From: DASZCR01 sp035942915 | GTDB taxonomy: Bacteria > Acidobacteriota > Blastocatellia > Pyrinomonadales > Pyrinomonadaceae | Length of the DNA stretch: 25,644 bases | Assembly (NCBI GenBank): GCA_035942915.1 | Contig: DASZCR010000072.1 | Span: 1 to 25,644, forward strand | Direction: 5' to 3' | In this document: piece by piece, positions 1 to 6,425 of the stretch | Numbering within the stretch: position 1 is the stretch's first letter | How the letters are laid out: the number at the start of each line of letters is the position of its first letter | The notes under the pieces: generated by a model | Told to the model about the DNA's origin: nothing | The model's database searches: none | Seen by the model: the letters and a program-made list of their open reading frames with translations, nothing else | Translations under genes and position numbers: made by a program

Positions 1-49
1 CCCGCCGCGCAGGATGTGAAGAAAGACGGGCGCACGCGCGCGTGGTGCT

Positions 50-78
50 TTGGCGCACGCCCTTCGTTTGGCTATACT
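50..78 (+). promoter_or_regulatory. Candidate sigma70 promoter of the left-edge redox operon
   Basis: TTGGCG (50-55) and TATACT (73-78) are separated by exactly 17 bases, a good match to TTGACA-N17-TATAAT. Transcription would begin near 85, about 60 bases before the ATG at 144. This argues against the longer reading frame that begins at 42, since its first codons would lie inside the promoter. A TGA at 17-19 could end an upstream gene, but too little is visible to call one. Confidence 0.55.
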
Positions 79-143
79 CGACGCGCGCCCGACACACACA
101 GCAGCACGCGCCAACTCCCGACCGCCCCGGCCGCCAGACGAAG

Positions 144-536
144 ATGGAGAGCGACCTTTTCGACCCATACGAGCGACTCGTCTCGATAGAGATTCTCGGC
201 CAGCGCCGCGAAGTGCCGGAGCGCAACACACTGCTGCGCTGCTTTCAATTCCTCTCCATGCAGACCATCTCCTACGGCGACTTCTGCTGGAACGGCGACT
301 GCACGAACTGTCAGTTCTGGTACAGAGAACCGGCCGAACCCGACGCGCCTGACAAGACCGCCCTCGCCTGCCGCGCCGTCGTCCGCGAAGGGATGGTCAT
401 TACGAAATTGAGCCGCTTCGTCGAACTCGAAGGCATCAACCGGCGCGCCGTCGCCGAAGACAGAGAGGATGACGACGAAGACGAAGACGACAACAACGAC
501 GAAGACAACGACGGCACGCGCGACGAAGAGACGTGA
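144..536 (+). CDS. Small [2Fe-2S] ferredoxin-like protein with acidic tail
   Basis: The 130-residue protein has C48-x4-C53-x2-C56 followed by C76, the cysteine arrangement of plant-type [2Fe-2S] domains (beta-grasp fold, single-electron carrier). The last spacing, 19 residues, is shorter than in photosynthetic ferredoxins; an extra C33 is present. From about residue 105 the chain becomes an almost pure Asp/Glu/Asn tail, encoded by GAC/GAA/AAC runs, which could act as an electrostatic docking surface (inference). The start at 144 is chosen because the conserved part begins there and a promoter occupies the upstream bases; no strong Shine-Dalgarno is seen. The stop overlaps the next gene's GTG start (GTGA), so the two are probably translationally coupled. 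The flavoprotein two genes downstream is the natural candidate electron partner. Iron-sulfur binding is likely; the partner is inferred. Confidence 0.8.
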   Translation: MESDLFDPYERLVSIEILGQRREVPERNTLLRCFQFLSMQTISYGDFCWNGDCTNCQFWYREPAEPDAPDKTALACRAVVREGMVITKLSRFVELEGINRRAVAEDREDDDEDEDDNNDEDNDGTRDEET

Positions 537-1162
537 GCGACGGCGCAAACAGTTGGGACGAACGCTATCGTCGAGGCGAGCACGCGACGCTCGAACCGAG
601 CCGCGTGCTGAGGCGCGCCGTCGAGCTTTTTCGACATCAGAGAGACGCAGAGGAGCCGTCCTCTCATCCGCACGCCGCGCAACGCCCGCGCGCTCTCGAC
701 CTCGCCTGCGGCGCAGGCCGCCACGCGCTCTATCTGGCGGCAGAGGGCTTTCGCGTCACGGCCGTCGATGCCTCGCGCGTCGGCGTTGACCTGATGCTTC
801 GTCGCGCGGCCGAGCGCGGCCTTGAGTTGGAGGCGCGCGTCGCAGACCTTGAGCGCCACGAGTTTCTCATCGAGCCGGAAGCCTATGACCTCATCTGCGA
901 CTTCTACTATCTGCAACGCGACCTCTTCGACGAGATGCGCGCCGGGCTGCGACCGGGCGGGCTCTTCGCGGCCGCCATTCACACGACGGACGAGCGCCCC
1001 GGCGTGCGCCCGATGAATCCCGATTTTTTACTGCGGCCGGGAGAACTCGCTGCCGCATTTCGTGACTGGCATATCCTGCACTACCATGAGACCCGCGAAG
1101 ACGACCGCGACCCCGGCGAACACACGCGCCACACGGCCGAACTCATCGCGCGCAGACCGTGA
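533..1162 (+). CDS. Class I SAM-dependent methyltransferase
   Basis: This 209-residue Rossmann-fold methyltransferase has motif I LDLACGAGR at residues 55-63, an acidic motif II region (AVDAS, 77-81), ADL at 104-106 and the post-motif LRPGGLF at 139-145. This layout matches small TehB/UbiE-like methyltransferases that transfer a methyl group from S-adenosylmethionine; the acceptor cannot be told from sequence. The GTG start at 533 overlaps the stop of the [2Fe-2S] gene by four bases, and the flavoprotein follows after six bases, so it sits inside the operon. TehB-type enzymes can methylate tellurium or selenium oxyanions and some relatives act on thiols, which would suit the redox and sulfur neighbours, but that is inference. 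Family assignment is firm; substrate is unknown. Confidence 0.85.
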   Translation: MSDGANSWDERYRRGEHATLEPSRVLRRAVELFRHQRDAEEPSSHPHAAQRPRALDLACGAGRHALYLAAEGFRVTAVDASRVGVDLMLRRAAERGLELEARVADLERHEFLIEPEAYDLICDFYYLQRDLFDEMRAGLRPGGLFAAAIHTTDERPGVRPMNPDFLLRPGELAAAFRDWHILHYHETREDDRDPGEHTRHTAELIARRP

Positions 1163-1168
1163 ACAGTT

Positions 1169-2089
1169 ATGTACGACGTAGTCATCATCGGGGCGGGAGC
1201 GGCGGGGCTATCGGCCGCCCTGTGGTGTGATGAGTTGGGGCTTGAGACGTTGCTGCTCGAACGCGGCGCGGAAGTGGGCGGGCAACTGCTGGCGGTCTAT
1301 AACCCGGTCGGGAATTATCTCGGCGTGGAGACGCCCGATGGACGCGCTCTGCGCGACCGCTTCGCCGCGCAGGTCGCCGAGAAGGAGTTTGACCTGTGGA
1401 CGGAGGTTGAAATCGAAGCGGTCGATTTGCGCGCGCGTCGCATCGCGCTGGCAAGCGGCGAGCGTTTGCAGGCGGTCTTCCTGATTATCGCGACCGGCGT
1501 CAGGCGCAGGCGTCTCGGCGTGCCGGGCGAGGCGGAGTTGGCTGGGAGAGGCGTCGTCGAGTCTGCGACGCGCGACCGCGCGCAGCTTGCGGGCTTGGAT
1601 GTGTGCGTCGTCGGCGGAGGCGACGCGGCGGCCGAAAATGCTCTGCTGCTGGCCGAAGTCTGCCCGACCGTGACGCTCGTCCACAGAGGCCGACGCCTCA
1701 GCGCGCGACGCGAGTTCGTCGAACGTATCGAGGGCGACCACCGCATCAACGTCTTCACGGAGGCGCGGCTCTTGCGCATCATCGGCACGGAGCGCGTCGA
1801 GGCCGTCGAGATTGTGCGCGACGGCGCTCTCAAGCCTTTTCAGATGGCGGCGGGCGGCGTCCTCATACGCATCGGCGTCGAGCCGAACACGGAACTGTTC
1901 AGCGGTCAGGCGCAGGTGGACGAGCGCGGCTACTTCGTCGTGTCGAGCGCGCAGGAGACGAGCGTCGAGCAGGTCTTCGCCGTCGGCGACGTGTCGAACC
2001 CGCTCGCACCGACCATCAGCGGCGCGGTCGGCGCGGGCGCAACCGCCGCCAAGACCATCGCCGCGCGTTTGCAGCAAGCGAGCCGATAA
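1169..2089 (+). CDS. Thioredoxin-reductase-fold flavoprotein lacking the CxxC (SATR instead)
   Basis: The 306-residue protein has the full low-molecular-weight thioredoxin reductase layout: FAD GxGxxG at residues 8-13, the ATG motif at 108-110, a second dinucleotide site VGGGDAAAE at 148-156, basic residues HRGRR at 172-176 that favour NADPH, and the C-terminal GD motif at 273-274. Where thioredoxin reductase carries CATC, just before the NADPH domain, this protein reads SATR (132-135), confirmed in the DNA as TCT GCG ACG CGC. It therefore cannot do disulfide exchange at that site. TrxR-fold proteins without the disulfide include ferredoxin/flavodoxin-NADP reductases of the YumC type, so an NADPH:[2Fe-2S] protein reductase feeding the operon's own iron-sulfur protein is the best guess. 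The C-terminal RQ pair of true thioredoxin reductases is also absent. Fold is certain; reaction is inferred. Confidence 0.85.
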   Translation: MYDVVIIGAGAAGLSAALWCDELGLETLLLERGAEVGGQLLAVYNPVGNYLGVETPDGRALRDRFAAQVAEKEFDLWTEVEIEAVDLRARRIALASGERLQAVFLIIATGVRRRRLGVPGEAELAGRGVVESATRDRAQLAGLDVCVVGGGDAAAENALLLAEVCPTVTLVHRGRRLSARREFVERIEGDHRINVFTEARLLRIIGTERVEAVEIVRDGALKPFQMAAGGVLIRIGVEPNTELFSGQAQVDERGYFVVSSAQETSVEQVFAVGDVSNPLAPTISGAVGAGATAAKTIAARLQQASR

Positions 2090-2110
2090 AGAGAGGGGGA
2101 GTTTGCAGAG

Positions 2111-2434
2111 ATGAACTACGGGAGCATCACGCCGAAGCAGTTGCGCGAGCGCATCGAGCGCGGCGACGACCTGCTGTTGATTGACGTGCGCGAGCCGGAG
2201 GAGCATTCGGTCGCCGCCATCAAGGGCGCGCGTCTGCTGCCTCTGAGTCTCTACAACGACTGGGTTGAGGCGCTCGACCCGGCGCAGGAGACAGTCGTGA
2301 TGTGCCATCACGGCATCCGCAGCGCGCAGGTCTGCGCGTATCTGGCGCGGCAGGGTTTCACCAATCTCTACAACCTGTCGGGCGGCATCGACCGCTGGTC
2401 GCTCGAAGTTGACCCGACCGTGCCGCGCTACTGA
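2111..2434 (+). CDS. Single-domain rhodanese-like sulfurtransferase
   Basis: A 107-residue single rhodanese domain with the DVRE motif at 25-28, active-site loop CHHGIRS beginning at Cys65 and the closing GGIDRW at 91-96. The catalytic cysteine and arginine are intact, so it can carry a persulfide and pass sulfur to a thiol acceptor, as GlpE and PspE do. The CHHGIRS loop and the DPxVPRY tail resemble the rhodanese domains fused to MoeB/ThiF-type proteins, but no such partner is here. A strong Shine-Dalgarno (AGGGGGAG, 2094-2101) sits nine bases before the ATG. It follows the flavoprotein by 21 bases in the same operon, suggesting persulfide or sulfur-transfer chemistry alongside electron transfer (inference). 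Confidence 0.88.
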   Translation: MNYGSITPKQLRERIERGDDLLLIDVREPEEHSVAAIKGARLLPLSLYNDWVEALDPAQETVVMCHHGIRSAQVCAYLARQGFTNLYNLSGGIDRWSLEVDPTVPRY

Positions 2435-2458
2435 AGCGCGCGTGTGTGTGTGCAAAGC

Positions 2459-2911
2459 ATGGAGACGACGAGCGACACTGCGCGCGACGAGCGACCGGCC
2501 TATACGGAGGCGCACACGGTCGCCTATCCCATCGAATATCTGGCCGGTATCGACCTCTACAACGCGGGTGAGTTTCACGCGGCGCATGATGCGTGGGAAG
2601 AGCGCTGGGTGGACGAAGCCGGGCCGCGCGAGAAGCTTTTCCTGCAAGCGTTGATTCAATCGGCCGTCGCCTTTCATCATCTTGAAATCGGGCGACCGGG
2701 CGCGGCGCGGCGCATGTACCAGATGGCGAAAGAGAAGTTCGCGCGACTCGGCACAGATGTCTTCATGTCGCTCGACCTCGTTGACTATCAGGCGCAACTC
2801 GACCGCGCTTTGTCTTGGCTCACAACCGTTCCAGACCCGCGCGAACTAGTGCCGCCCGATTTCGTGCCGCCGACGATACGGCTGCTGCCCGAAGTCTCTG
2901 AGTTCGACTGA
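2459..2911 (+). CDS. DUF309 family protein
   Basis: The 150-residue protein carries the DUF309 signature at 30-50: a Leu/Tyr-Asn-x-Gly-Glu-Phe segment followed by AHDAWEERW, then an alpha-helical region (about 58-122) containing QALIQSAVAFHH. The family is an all-helical bundle with conserved His, Glu and Trp residues and no assigned function. An in-frame GTG at 2444 would add five residues; I prefer the ATG at 2459 because GTG lies in a simple GTGTGTG run, but neither start has a good ribosome binding site. It begins 24 bases after the rhodanese and continues the operon. Family assignment is good; a role in the redox cluster is unproven. Confidence 0.75.
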   Translation: METTSDTARDERPAYTEAHTVAYPIEYLAGIDLYNAGEFHAAHDAWEERWVDEAGPREKLFLQALIQSAVAFHHLEIGRPGAARRMYQMAKEKFARLGTDVFMSLDLVDYQAQLDRALSWLTTVPDPRELVPPDFVPPTIRLLPEVSEFD

Positions 2912-2984
2912 GGCCGTCCGATTGATTTAAAATCCGTGCCATCAATTTTCCAAAGCGGCGCGGGTGCGAGGGGAGACGAGAGGC

Positions 2985-3803
2985 GTGGAAATCATCGAGC
3001 AGATTGACGGTTGGCGGGAGCAGTACGAGCGTTGGCGTCGCTGGCAGCATCCGAGCGACTCGCCGGAAAACGACATCGAGAGCGATTATCCGTTCGTCGA
3101 GAACAGGCGCGCGCCCTTCCAGCCTGCGCGCCGCGCGCTGCCGATGCTCAACCTCGCGCTCATCACTTCGGCCGGTGCGTACATCGACGGCGCGGAACCC
3201 TTCGACATCCACGCGTCCGGCGGCGACACCTCTTTCCGCGAGATTCCCATCGAGGTTGAAGCAGAGGATTTACAGTGGGCGGCGCGTGGCTACAGCCCCG
3301 CAGCCGTGCGCGAGGACATGAATTCGCAAGTCCCGGTCGGGCGTCTGCTGGAATTTGAAGGCAACGGTATCATCGGCCAACTCAATCCGGTCTGGTGGAG
3401 TTTCTGCGGCTTCATCCCGGACGCCGCGCGGTTCGTCGAGGAGTCGCTGCCGCGCCTCGTCGAGCGCGTCAACCGTTACGAAGTGCAGGCGGCGCTGCTT
3501 GTTCCCGCTTCGCGCCTGTGTCATCAATCGATGGCGCTGGCGGCGCGTGCGCTGGAACGGGCAGGCGTGCCGACGATGATGTTGTGCGTCGATAAGGGCG
3601 TGGCCGAGCGCGTGCGACCGCCGCGCGGGGCCTTCTACGCAGGCGAGTTCGGAAGCGTCTCCGGCAAGCCGAACTGGCCGGAGCATCAGCGACGCCTGCT
3701 CGACGAGGCGCTGCGCCTGATTGAACCGATGGATCAGGTTGACGTCCGCAAACTCGTCGTCGAACTCGGCACGGAAACCGAAATCGAACGCGGCGAGAAA
3801 TAG
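2985..3803 (+). CDS. Glycine/sarcosine/betaine reductase selenoprotein B-like protein without selenocysteine
   Basis: The 272-residue protein resembles the GrdB/PrdB family: an ITSAGAYIDG block (60-69), FDIHASGGDTSFREIP (73-88) and a late Pro/Gly-rich region ending with a GKPNWPEHQRR segment. In GrdB the catalytic site is U-x2-C-x2-C, followed by a helix ending ERAGIP. Here the same helix (ERAGVPT, 191-197) is preceded by S176-x2-C179-x2-S182, so only the middle cysteine remains. The sequence has no in-frame TGA, so no selenocysteine is hidden. The GTG at 2985 is chosen over GTG 2964 because GAGGGGAG (2968-2975) lies nine bases upstream. This is not a Stickland reductase subunit in the classical sense (no GrdA or GrdC nearby). 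A thiol- or persulfide-dependent role is possible, but unknown. The motif comparison is from memory. Confidence 0.75.
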   Translation: MEIIEQIDGWREQYERWRRWQHPSDSPENDIESDYPFVENRRAPFQPARRALPMLNLALITSAGAYIDGAEPFDIHASGGDTSFREIPIEVEAEDLQWAARGYSPAAVREDMNSQVPVGRLLEFEGNGIIGQLNPVWWSFCGFIPDAARFVEESLPRLVERVNRYEVQAALLVPASRLCHQSMALAARALERAGVPTMMLCVDKGVAERVRPPRGAFYAGEFGSVSGKPNWPEHQRRLLDEALRLIEPMDQVDVRKLVVELGTETEIERGEK

Positions 3804-3833
3804 ACTCGCGGCGAAAGTAGTCTGCGACGAGTC
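3803..3833 (+). terminator. Weak hairpin between convergent genes
   Basis: GACTCG (3803-3808) pairs perfectly with CGAGTC (3828-3833) across a 19-base loop immediately after the stop of the selenoprotein B-like gene, and a short T-containing stretch follows. A second small inverted repeat (GGTA...TACC) lies just after. The hairpin is weak and lacks a strong T-run, but it sits in the 58-base gap between convergent genes where termination is expected. Confidence 0.3.
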
Positions 3834-3861
3834 GGTAGTCTTTAGTCTTACCCGCCCCTCT

Positions 3862-6264
3862 TCATCCACCGAAGCCTGCGAGAGTCTCTTCGACCTGCTC
3901 GAAGTTGAAGGGCTTGCCGATGACGGCATCAACGAGCCGTTCGCCGCCGCCCGGCGGGCGCTCGGCCTCCTTGCCGTAGCCCGTGACGATGCAGACGCCG
4001 ACGCCCGGCCAACGTCGCCTTATCTCGCGCGCTACGCCCCACCCGTCCATCCCCGGCATCGAAAGGTCTGTGAAGACGAGGTCGAAACGTGCGGCTTCGA
4101 GCGCGCGCAGTGCGGCATGTGCGCCGTCGGCGGCGACGACCCGATGCCCCAACGCCGCGACCATCTCGACCAACGTCTCGCGCACAAACTCCTCGTCATC
4201 AACGACGAGGACTGAGAGCGTGCGTGCGCGCTCGGCGGCGGCTGTCTCCGGCCGCTCCTCGCCCGCCCGCGCCGGTCGCGCACGCGGCAGCGTGACGACG
4301 AAGGTCGTGCCGCGTCCCGGTTCGGAGTCGGCCTGAATCGTCCCGCCGTGACGCTGGACGATGCCGTAAGAGACGAAGAGTCCGAGTCCTGTGCCTTGCG
4401 AGCCTTTCGTCGTGTAGAAAGGCTCGAACATGCGCCCGCGCACCTCCTCCGTCATCCCCGCGCCGGTATCGGCAAAGCTCAGACGGATGCGTTCGTCCTG
4501 CGCAGTGCACTTGATAGCTAACTCGCCGCCTTCCGGCATCGCGTCTAAGGCGTTGAAGATGAGGTTGACGAAGACCTCGCGCAACTCCGAGGCGTTGGCC
4601 TTCGCGTACAACTCACAGTCGGCTTCGAGCCACACGTCGTAGTTGACGCCGCGCGCACGCGCATCATTCTCCCAGCGCATGCGCGTAATCTCGATGGCGT
4701 CGGCGACGAGTTCGCCGAGGTCAACGCGTGCGCCCGATTCTTCCGGCGACTGGCGCGCGAAGGCGCGGATGCGGCGGACGGTGGCGGCAGCATCTTCGGC
4801 CGCCGTCTGAATCACGTCGAGACTATGAGCCGTCTCCTCGTCGCGCGCGTCGCGCCGGAGCAGTTGGGCGCGGCCGAGGATGGCCGCGAGCGCGTTGTTG
4901 AAGTCGTGCGCGACTCCCGAAGCGAGTTGGCCGAGCGCGCGCAATTTGTCTGCCTGCGCGGCGCGCTCGCGCTCGTGTCGAATCTCCGTCACATCGCGCG
5001 AGATGGAGAGCACGCCCGTCACGTTGCCATCGACGACGAGCGGCGTGTTGTCGCCTTCGAGATAACGGACGCTGCCATCGCGCGCGACGAAGCGCAACTC
5101 AATCGCCTGCGGCTTTCCGGCCAGCGCAAGCGCGAACCGCTCGGCGGCGTGCGGGCGGTCGGCCTCGATAGTCCATTCCAGAAAGTGATGCCCGATGAGT
5201 TCCTCCTGCGGATAGCCGCCCATCCGTGTCGTCGCACTGTTGCACCACATCAGATGTCCCGACGGGTCGAGCGCGCAGATGGCCTCGCGTGCGCTCTCAA
5301 GAATGTTCGTCAGAAGCGACTGCTGGACGCGCGCAACGGCCTCAATCTGGCGCAACTCCGAGAGGTCGCGCACGGTGCAGACGACGCCGGGCGGAAGTTC
5401 GGCCTCGCCGCGAATCAACTCGGCCGTGACGAGCAGCGTGCGCCCCAGACCTTCGGGCGTGTACTCGCGCGTGACGCCGCGCCCCTCTCTGAGCGCGGCC
5501 TCGACGACGCAGCCGTCCGTGCTCGGTCGCGCGCGCAGGATGTCGCAACAGACGCGGCCGAGCATCTCCTGCGGCGTCAGCGATTCCATCGCCGCGCCCG
5601 CGCGATTGACGCGCGCCAGACGACGGTCGTGGCCGAAGATGAAGACGCCGTCCGACATCGCGTCGAAGGTCGCTTCCCACATCCGTTTGGCGCGTGCCAC
5701 CATCTCGAACAGTTCGGCCTGACGCACGGCGATGCCGGTCTGGTTTGCGACGGCGCGTGCGAGCGCGATTTCCGAAGCACGCCAGTGGCGCGGGGCGCGC
5801 ACGCTGGAGAGCGCAAACGCGCCCCGCATCTCGTCGCCGACGTTGATGGCCGCGTACATCAAAGAGCGCGTCCCGTTCTTGCTGAGCACCTCTTCGTAGA
5901 TTTCACTGAGGCGCTCGTCGCTCGTCACGTCATCGACCGCGACGACGCCTTCGGCGCGAACCCTCTCGACGAGCGACTTGACCAACGGCAGCGCATAGAC
6001 GCGCATGATGCCCTCCATGCCGGGCGCGTCGTATTCGGCGACGTTGCGCACGACGCCCGCTTCGCGGTCAATCATGAAGAGGATGCAGCGGTCAACGGCC
6101 AGATGCACGCCCATCTCTTCGACCGCGTTGCGGAAGACCTCGGCCGGGTCGAGCGTGCTGCGCAGGGCGCTCGTGATGCGGTTGATGAGCGCCTCGCGCT
6201 CGGCCAGCTCGGCAAGTGCGTCCGCACCCTCTTCGCGTGGCCTTTCGGTTTCGTCGGACTTCAT
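3862..6264 (-). CDS. Hybrid sensor histidine kinase (GAF-PAS-PAS-HisKA-HATPase-receiver)
   Basis: An 800-residue soluble kinase. A GAF domain spans about 37-185, PAS domains about 195-305 and 318-430 (the second ends in the PAC-like ISRDVTEIRHERE), HisKA about 437-505 with phospho-acceptor His453 in the GVAHDFNN motif, HATPase about 555-660 (N-box Asn567/Asn571, G1 DTGAG 599-603, G2 GTGLGL 624-629), and a receiver about 683-798 with Asp689/Asp690, phospho-acceptor Asp733, Thr761 and Lys784. All catalytic residues are present. No membrane segment is seen, so it senses a cytoplasmic signal. The HDFNN type of H-box belongs to NtrB-like kinases, so phosphorelay to another response regulator is likely. 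It is monocistronic and convergent with the redox operon. Its GAF resembles that of the sigma54 regulator at 16555-18663, but a functional link is speculative. Confidence 0.92.
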   Translation of the reverse strand: MKSDETERPREEGADALAELAEREALINRITSALRSTLDPAEVFRNAVEEMGVHLAVDRCILFMIDREAGVVRNVAEYDAPGMEGIMRVYALPLVKSLVERVRAEGVVAVDDVTSDERLSEIYEEVLSKNGTRSLMYAAINVGDEMRGAFALSSVRAPRHWRASEIALARAVANQTGIAVRQAELFEMVARAKRMWEATFDAMSDGVFIFGHDRRLARVNRAGAAMESLTPQEMLGRVCCDILRARPSTDGCVVEAALREGRGVTREYTPEGLGRTLLVTAELIRGEAELPPGVVCTVRDLSELRQIEAVARVQQSLLTNILESAREAICALDPSGHLMWCNSATTRMGGYPQEELIGHHFLEWTIEADRPHAAERFALALAGKPQAIELRFVARDGSVRYLEGDNTPLVVDGNVTGVLSISRDVTEIRHERERAAQADKLRALGQLASGVAHDFNNALAAILGRAQLLRRDARDEETAHSLDVIQTAAEDAAATVRRIRAFARQSPEESGARVDLGELVADAIEITRMRWENDARARGVNYDVWLEADCELYAKANASELREVFVNLIFNALDAMPEGGELAIKCTAQDERIRLSFADTGAGMTEEVRGRMFEPFYTTKGSQGTGLGLFVSYGIVQRHGGTIQADSEPGRGTTFVVTLPRARPARAGEERPETAAAERARTLSVLVVDDEEFVRETLVEMVAALGHRVVAADGAHAALRALEAARFDLVFTDLSMPGMDGWGVAREIRRRWPGVGVCIVTGYGKEAERPPGGGERLVDAVIGKPFNFEQVEETLAGFGG

Positions 6265-6311
6265 AATTTCGAGACGGGGCAGCTCAAATTCAAACCGACT
6301 GTGGGGCGGAA

Positions 6312-6320
6312 ATTATAGCA
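6312..6320 (-). promoter_or_regulatory. Extended -10 promoter of the hybrid kinase
   Basis: On the minus strand the bases read TGCTATAAT: a perfect TATAAT with the TGn extension. It is 48 bases upstream of the kinase start. No good -35 hexamer is found at 16-18 bases, consistent with an extended -10 promoter that does not need one. Confidence 0.55.
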
Positions 6321-6352
6321 GAGCCTCGAAGGTTAAATGCTCAAAACTACAA

Positions 6353-6386
6353 AAGTCGAAGGATGAGAATTCTCATCCTTCGACTT
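6353..6386 (-). terminator. Perfect 34-bp palindrome, probable terminator of the VWA gene
   Basis: The 17-base arms (6353-6369 and 6370-6386) are perfectly complementary with GAATTC at the centre. On the minus strand the stem is followed by CTTTTGTAGTTTT, an interrupted T-rich tail. It lies 40 bases past the stop of the VWA gene ending at 6426 and just upstream of the kinase promoter, so it probably separates the two units. The lack of any loop spacer is unusual for a simple terminator. Confidence 0.6.
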
Positions 6387-6425
6387 CTGCAATTCAGTCG
6401 CGGCCGTCCCGCACGGCGTCGCGCT

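Noticed and set aside
42..143. Longer N-terminus for the [2Fe-2S] protein
   Set aside because: The added 34 residues are Arg/Pro-rich, and they overlap a well-spaced promoter.
1208..2797. 529-codon open frame on the minus strand across the flavoprotein, rhodanese and DUF309 genes
   Set aside because: It is an antisense shadow typical of high G+C DNA; composition is Arg/Ala-rich without motifs, while the plus-strand genes have clear families.
3862..6264. Direct two-component pairing of the hybrid kinase with the sigma54 regulator
   Set aside because: The regulator has no receiver domain, the genes are 10 kb apart, and resemblance is limited to their GAF domains.
4825..6318. 497-codon plus-strand open frame over the hybrid kinase
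   Set aside because: Antisense to a complete GAF-PAS-kinase gene with all catalytic residues; no recognisable domain of its own.
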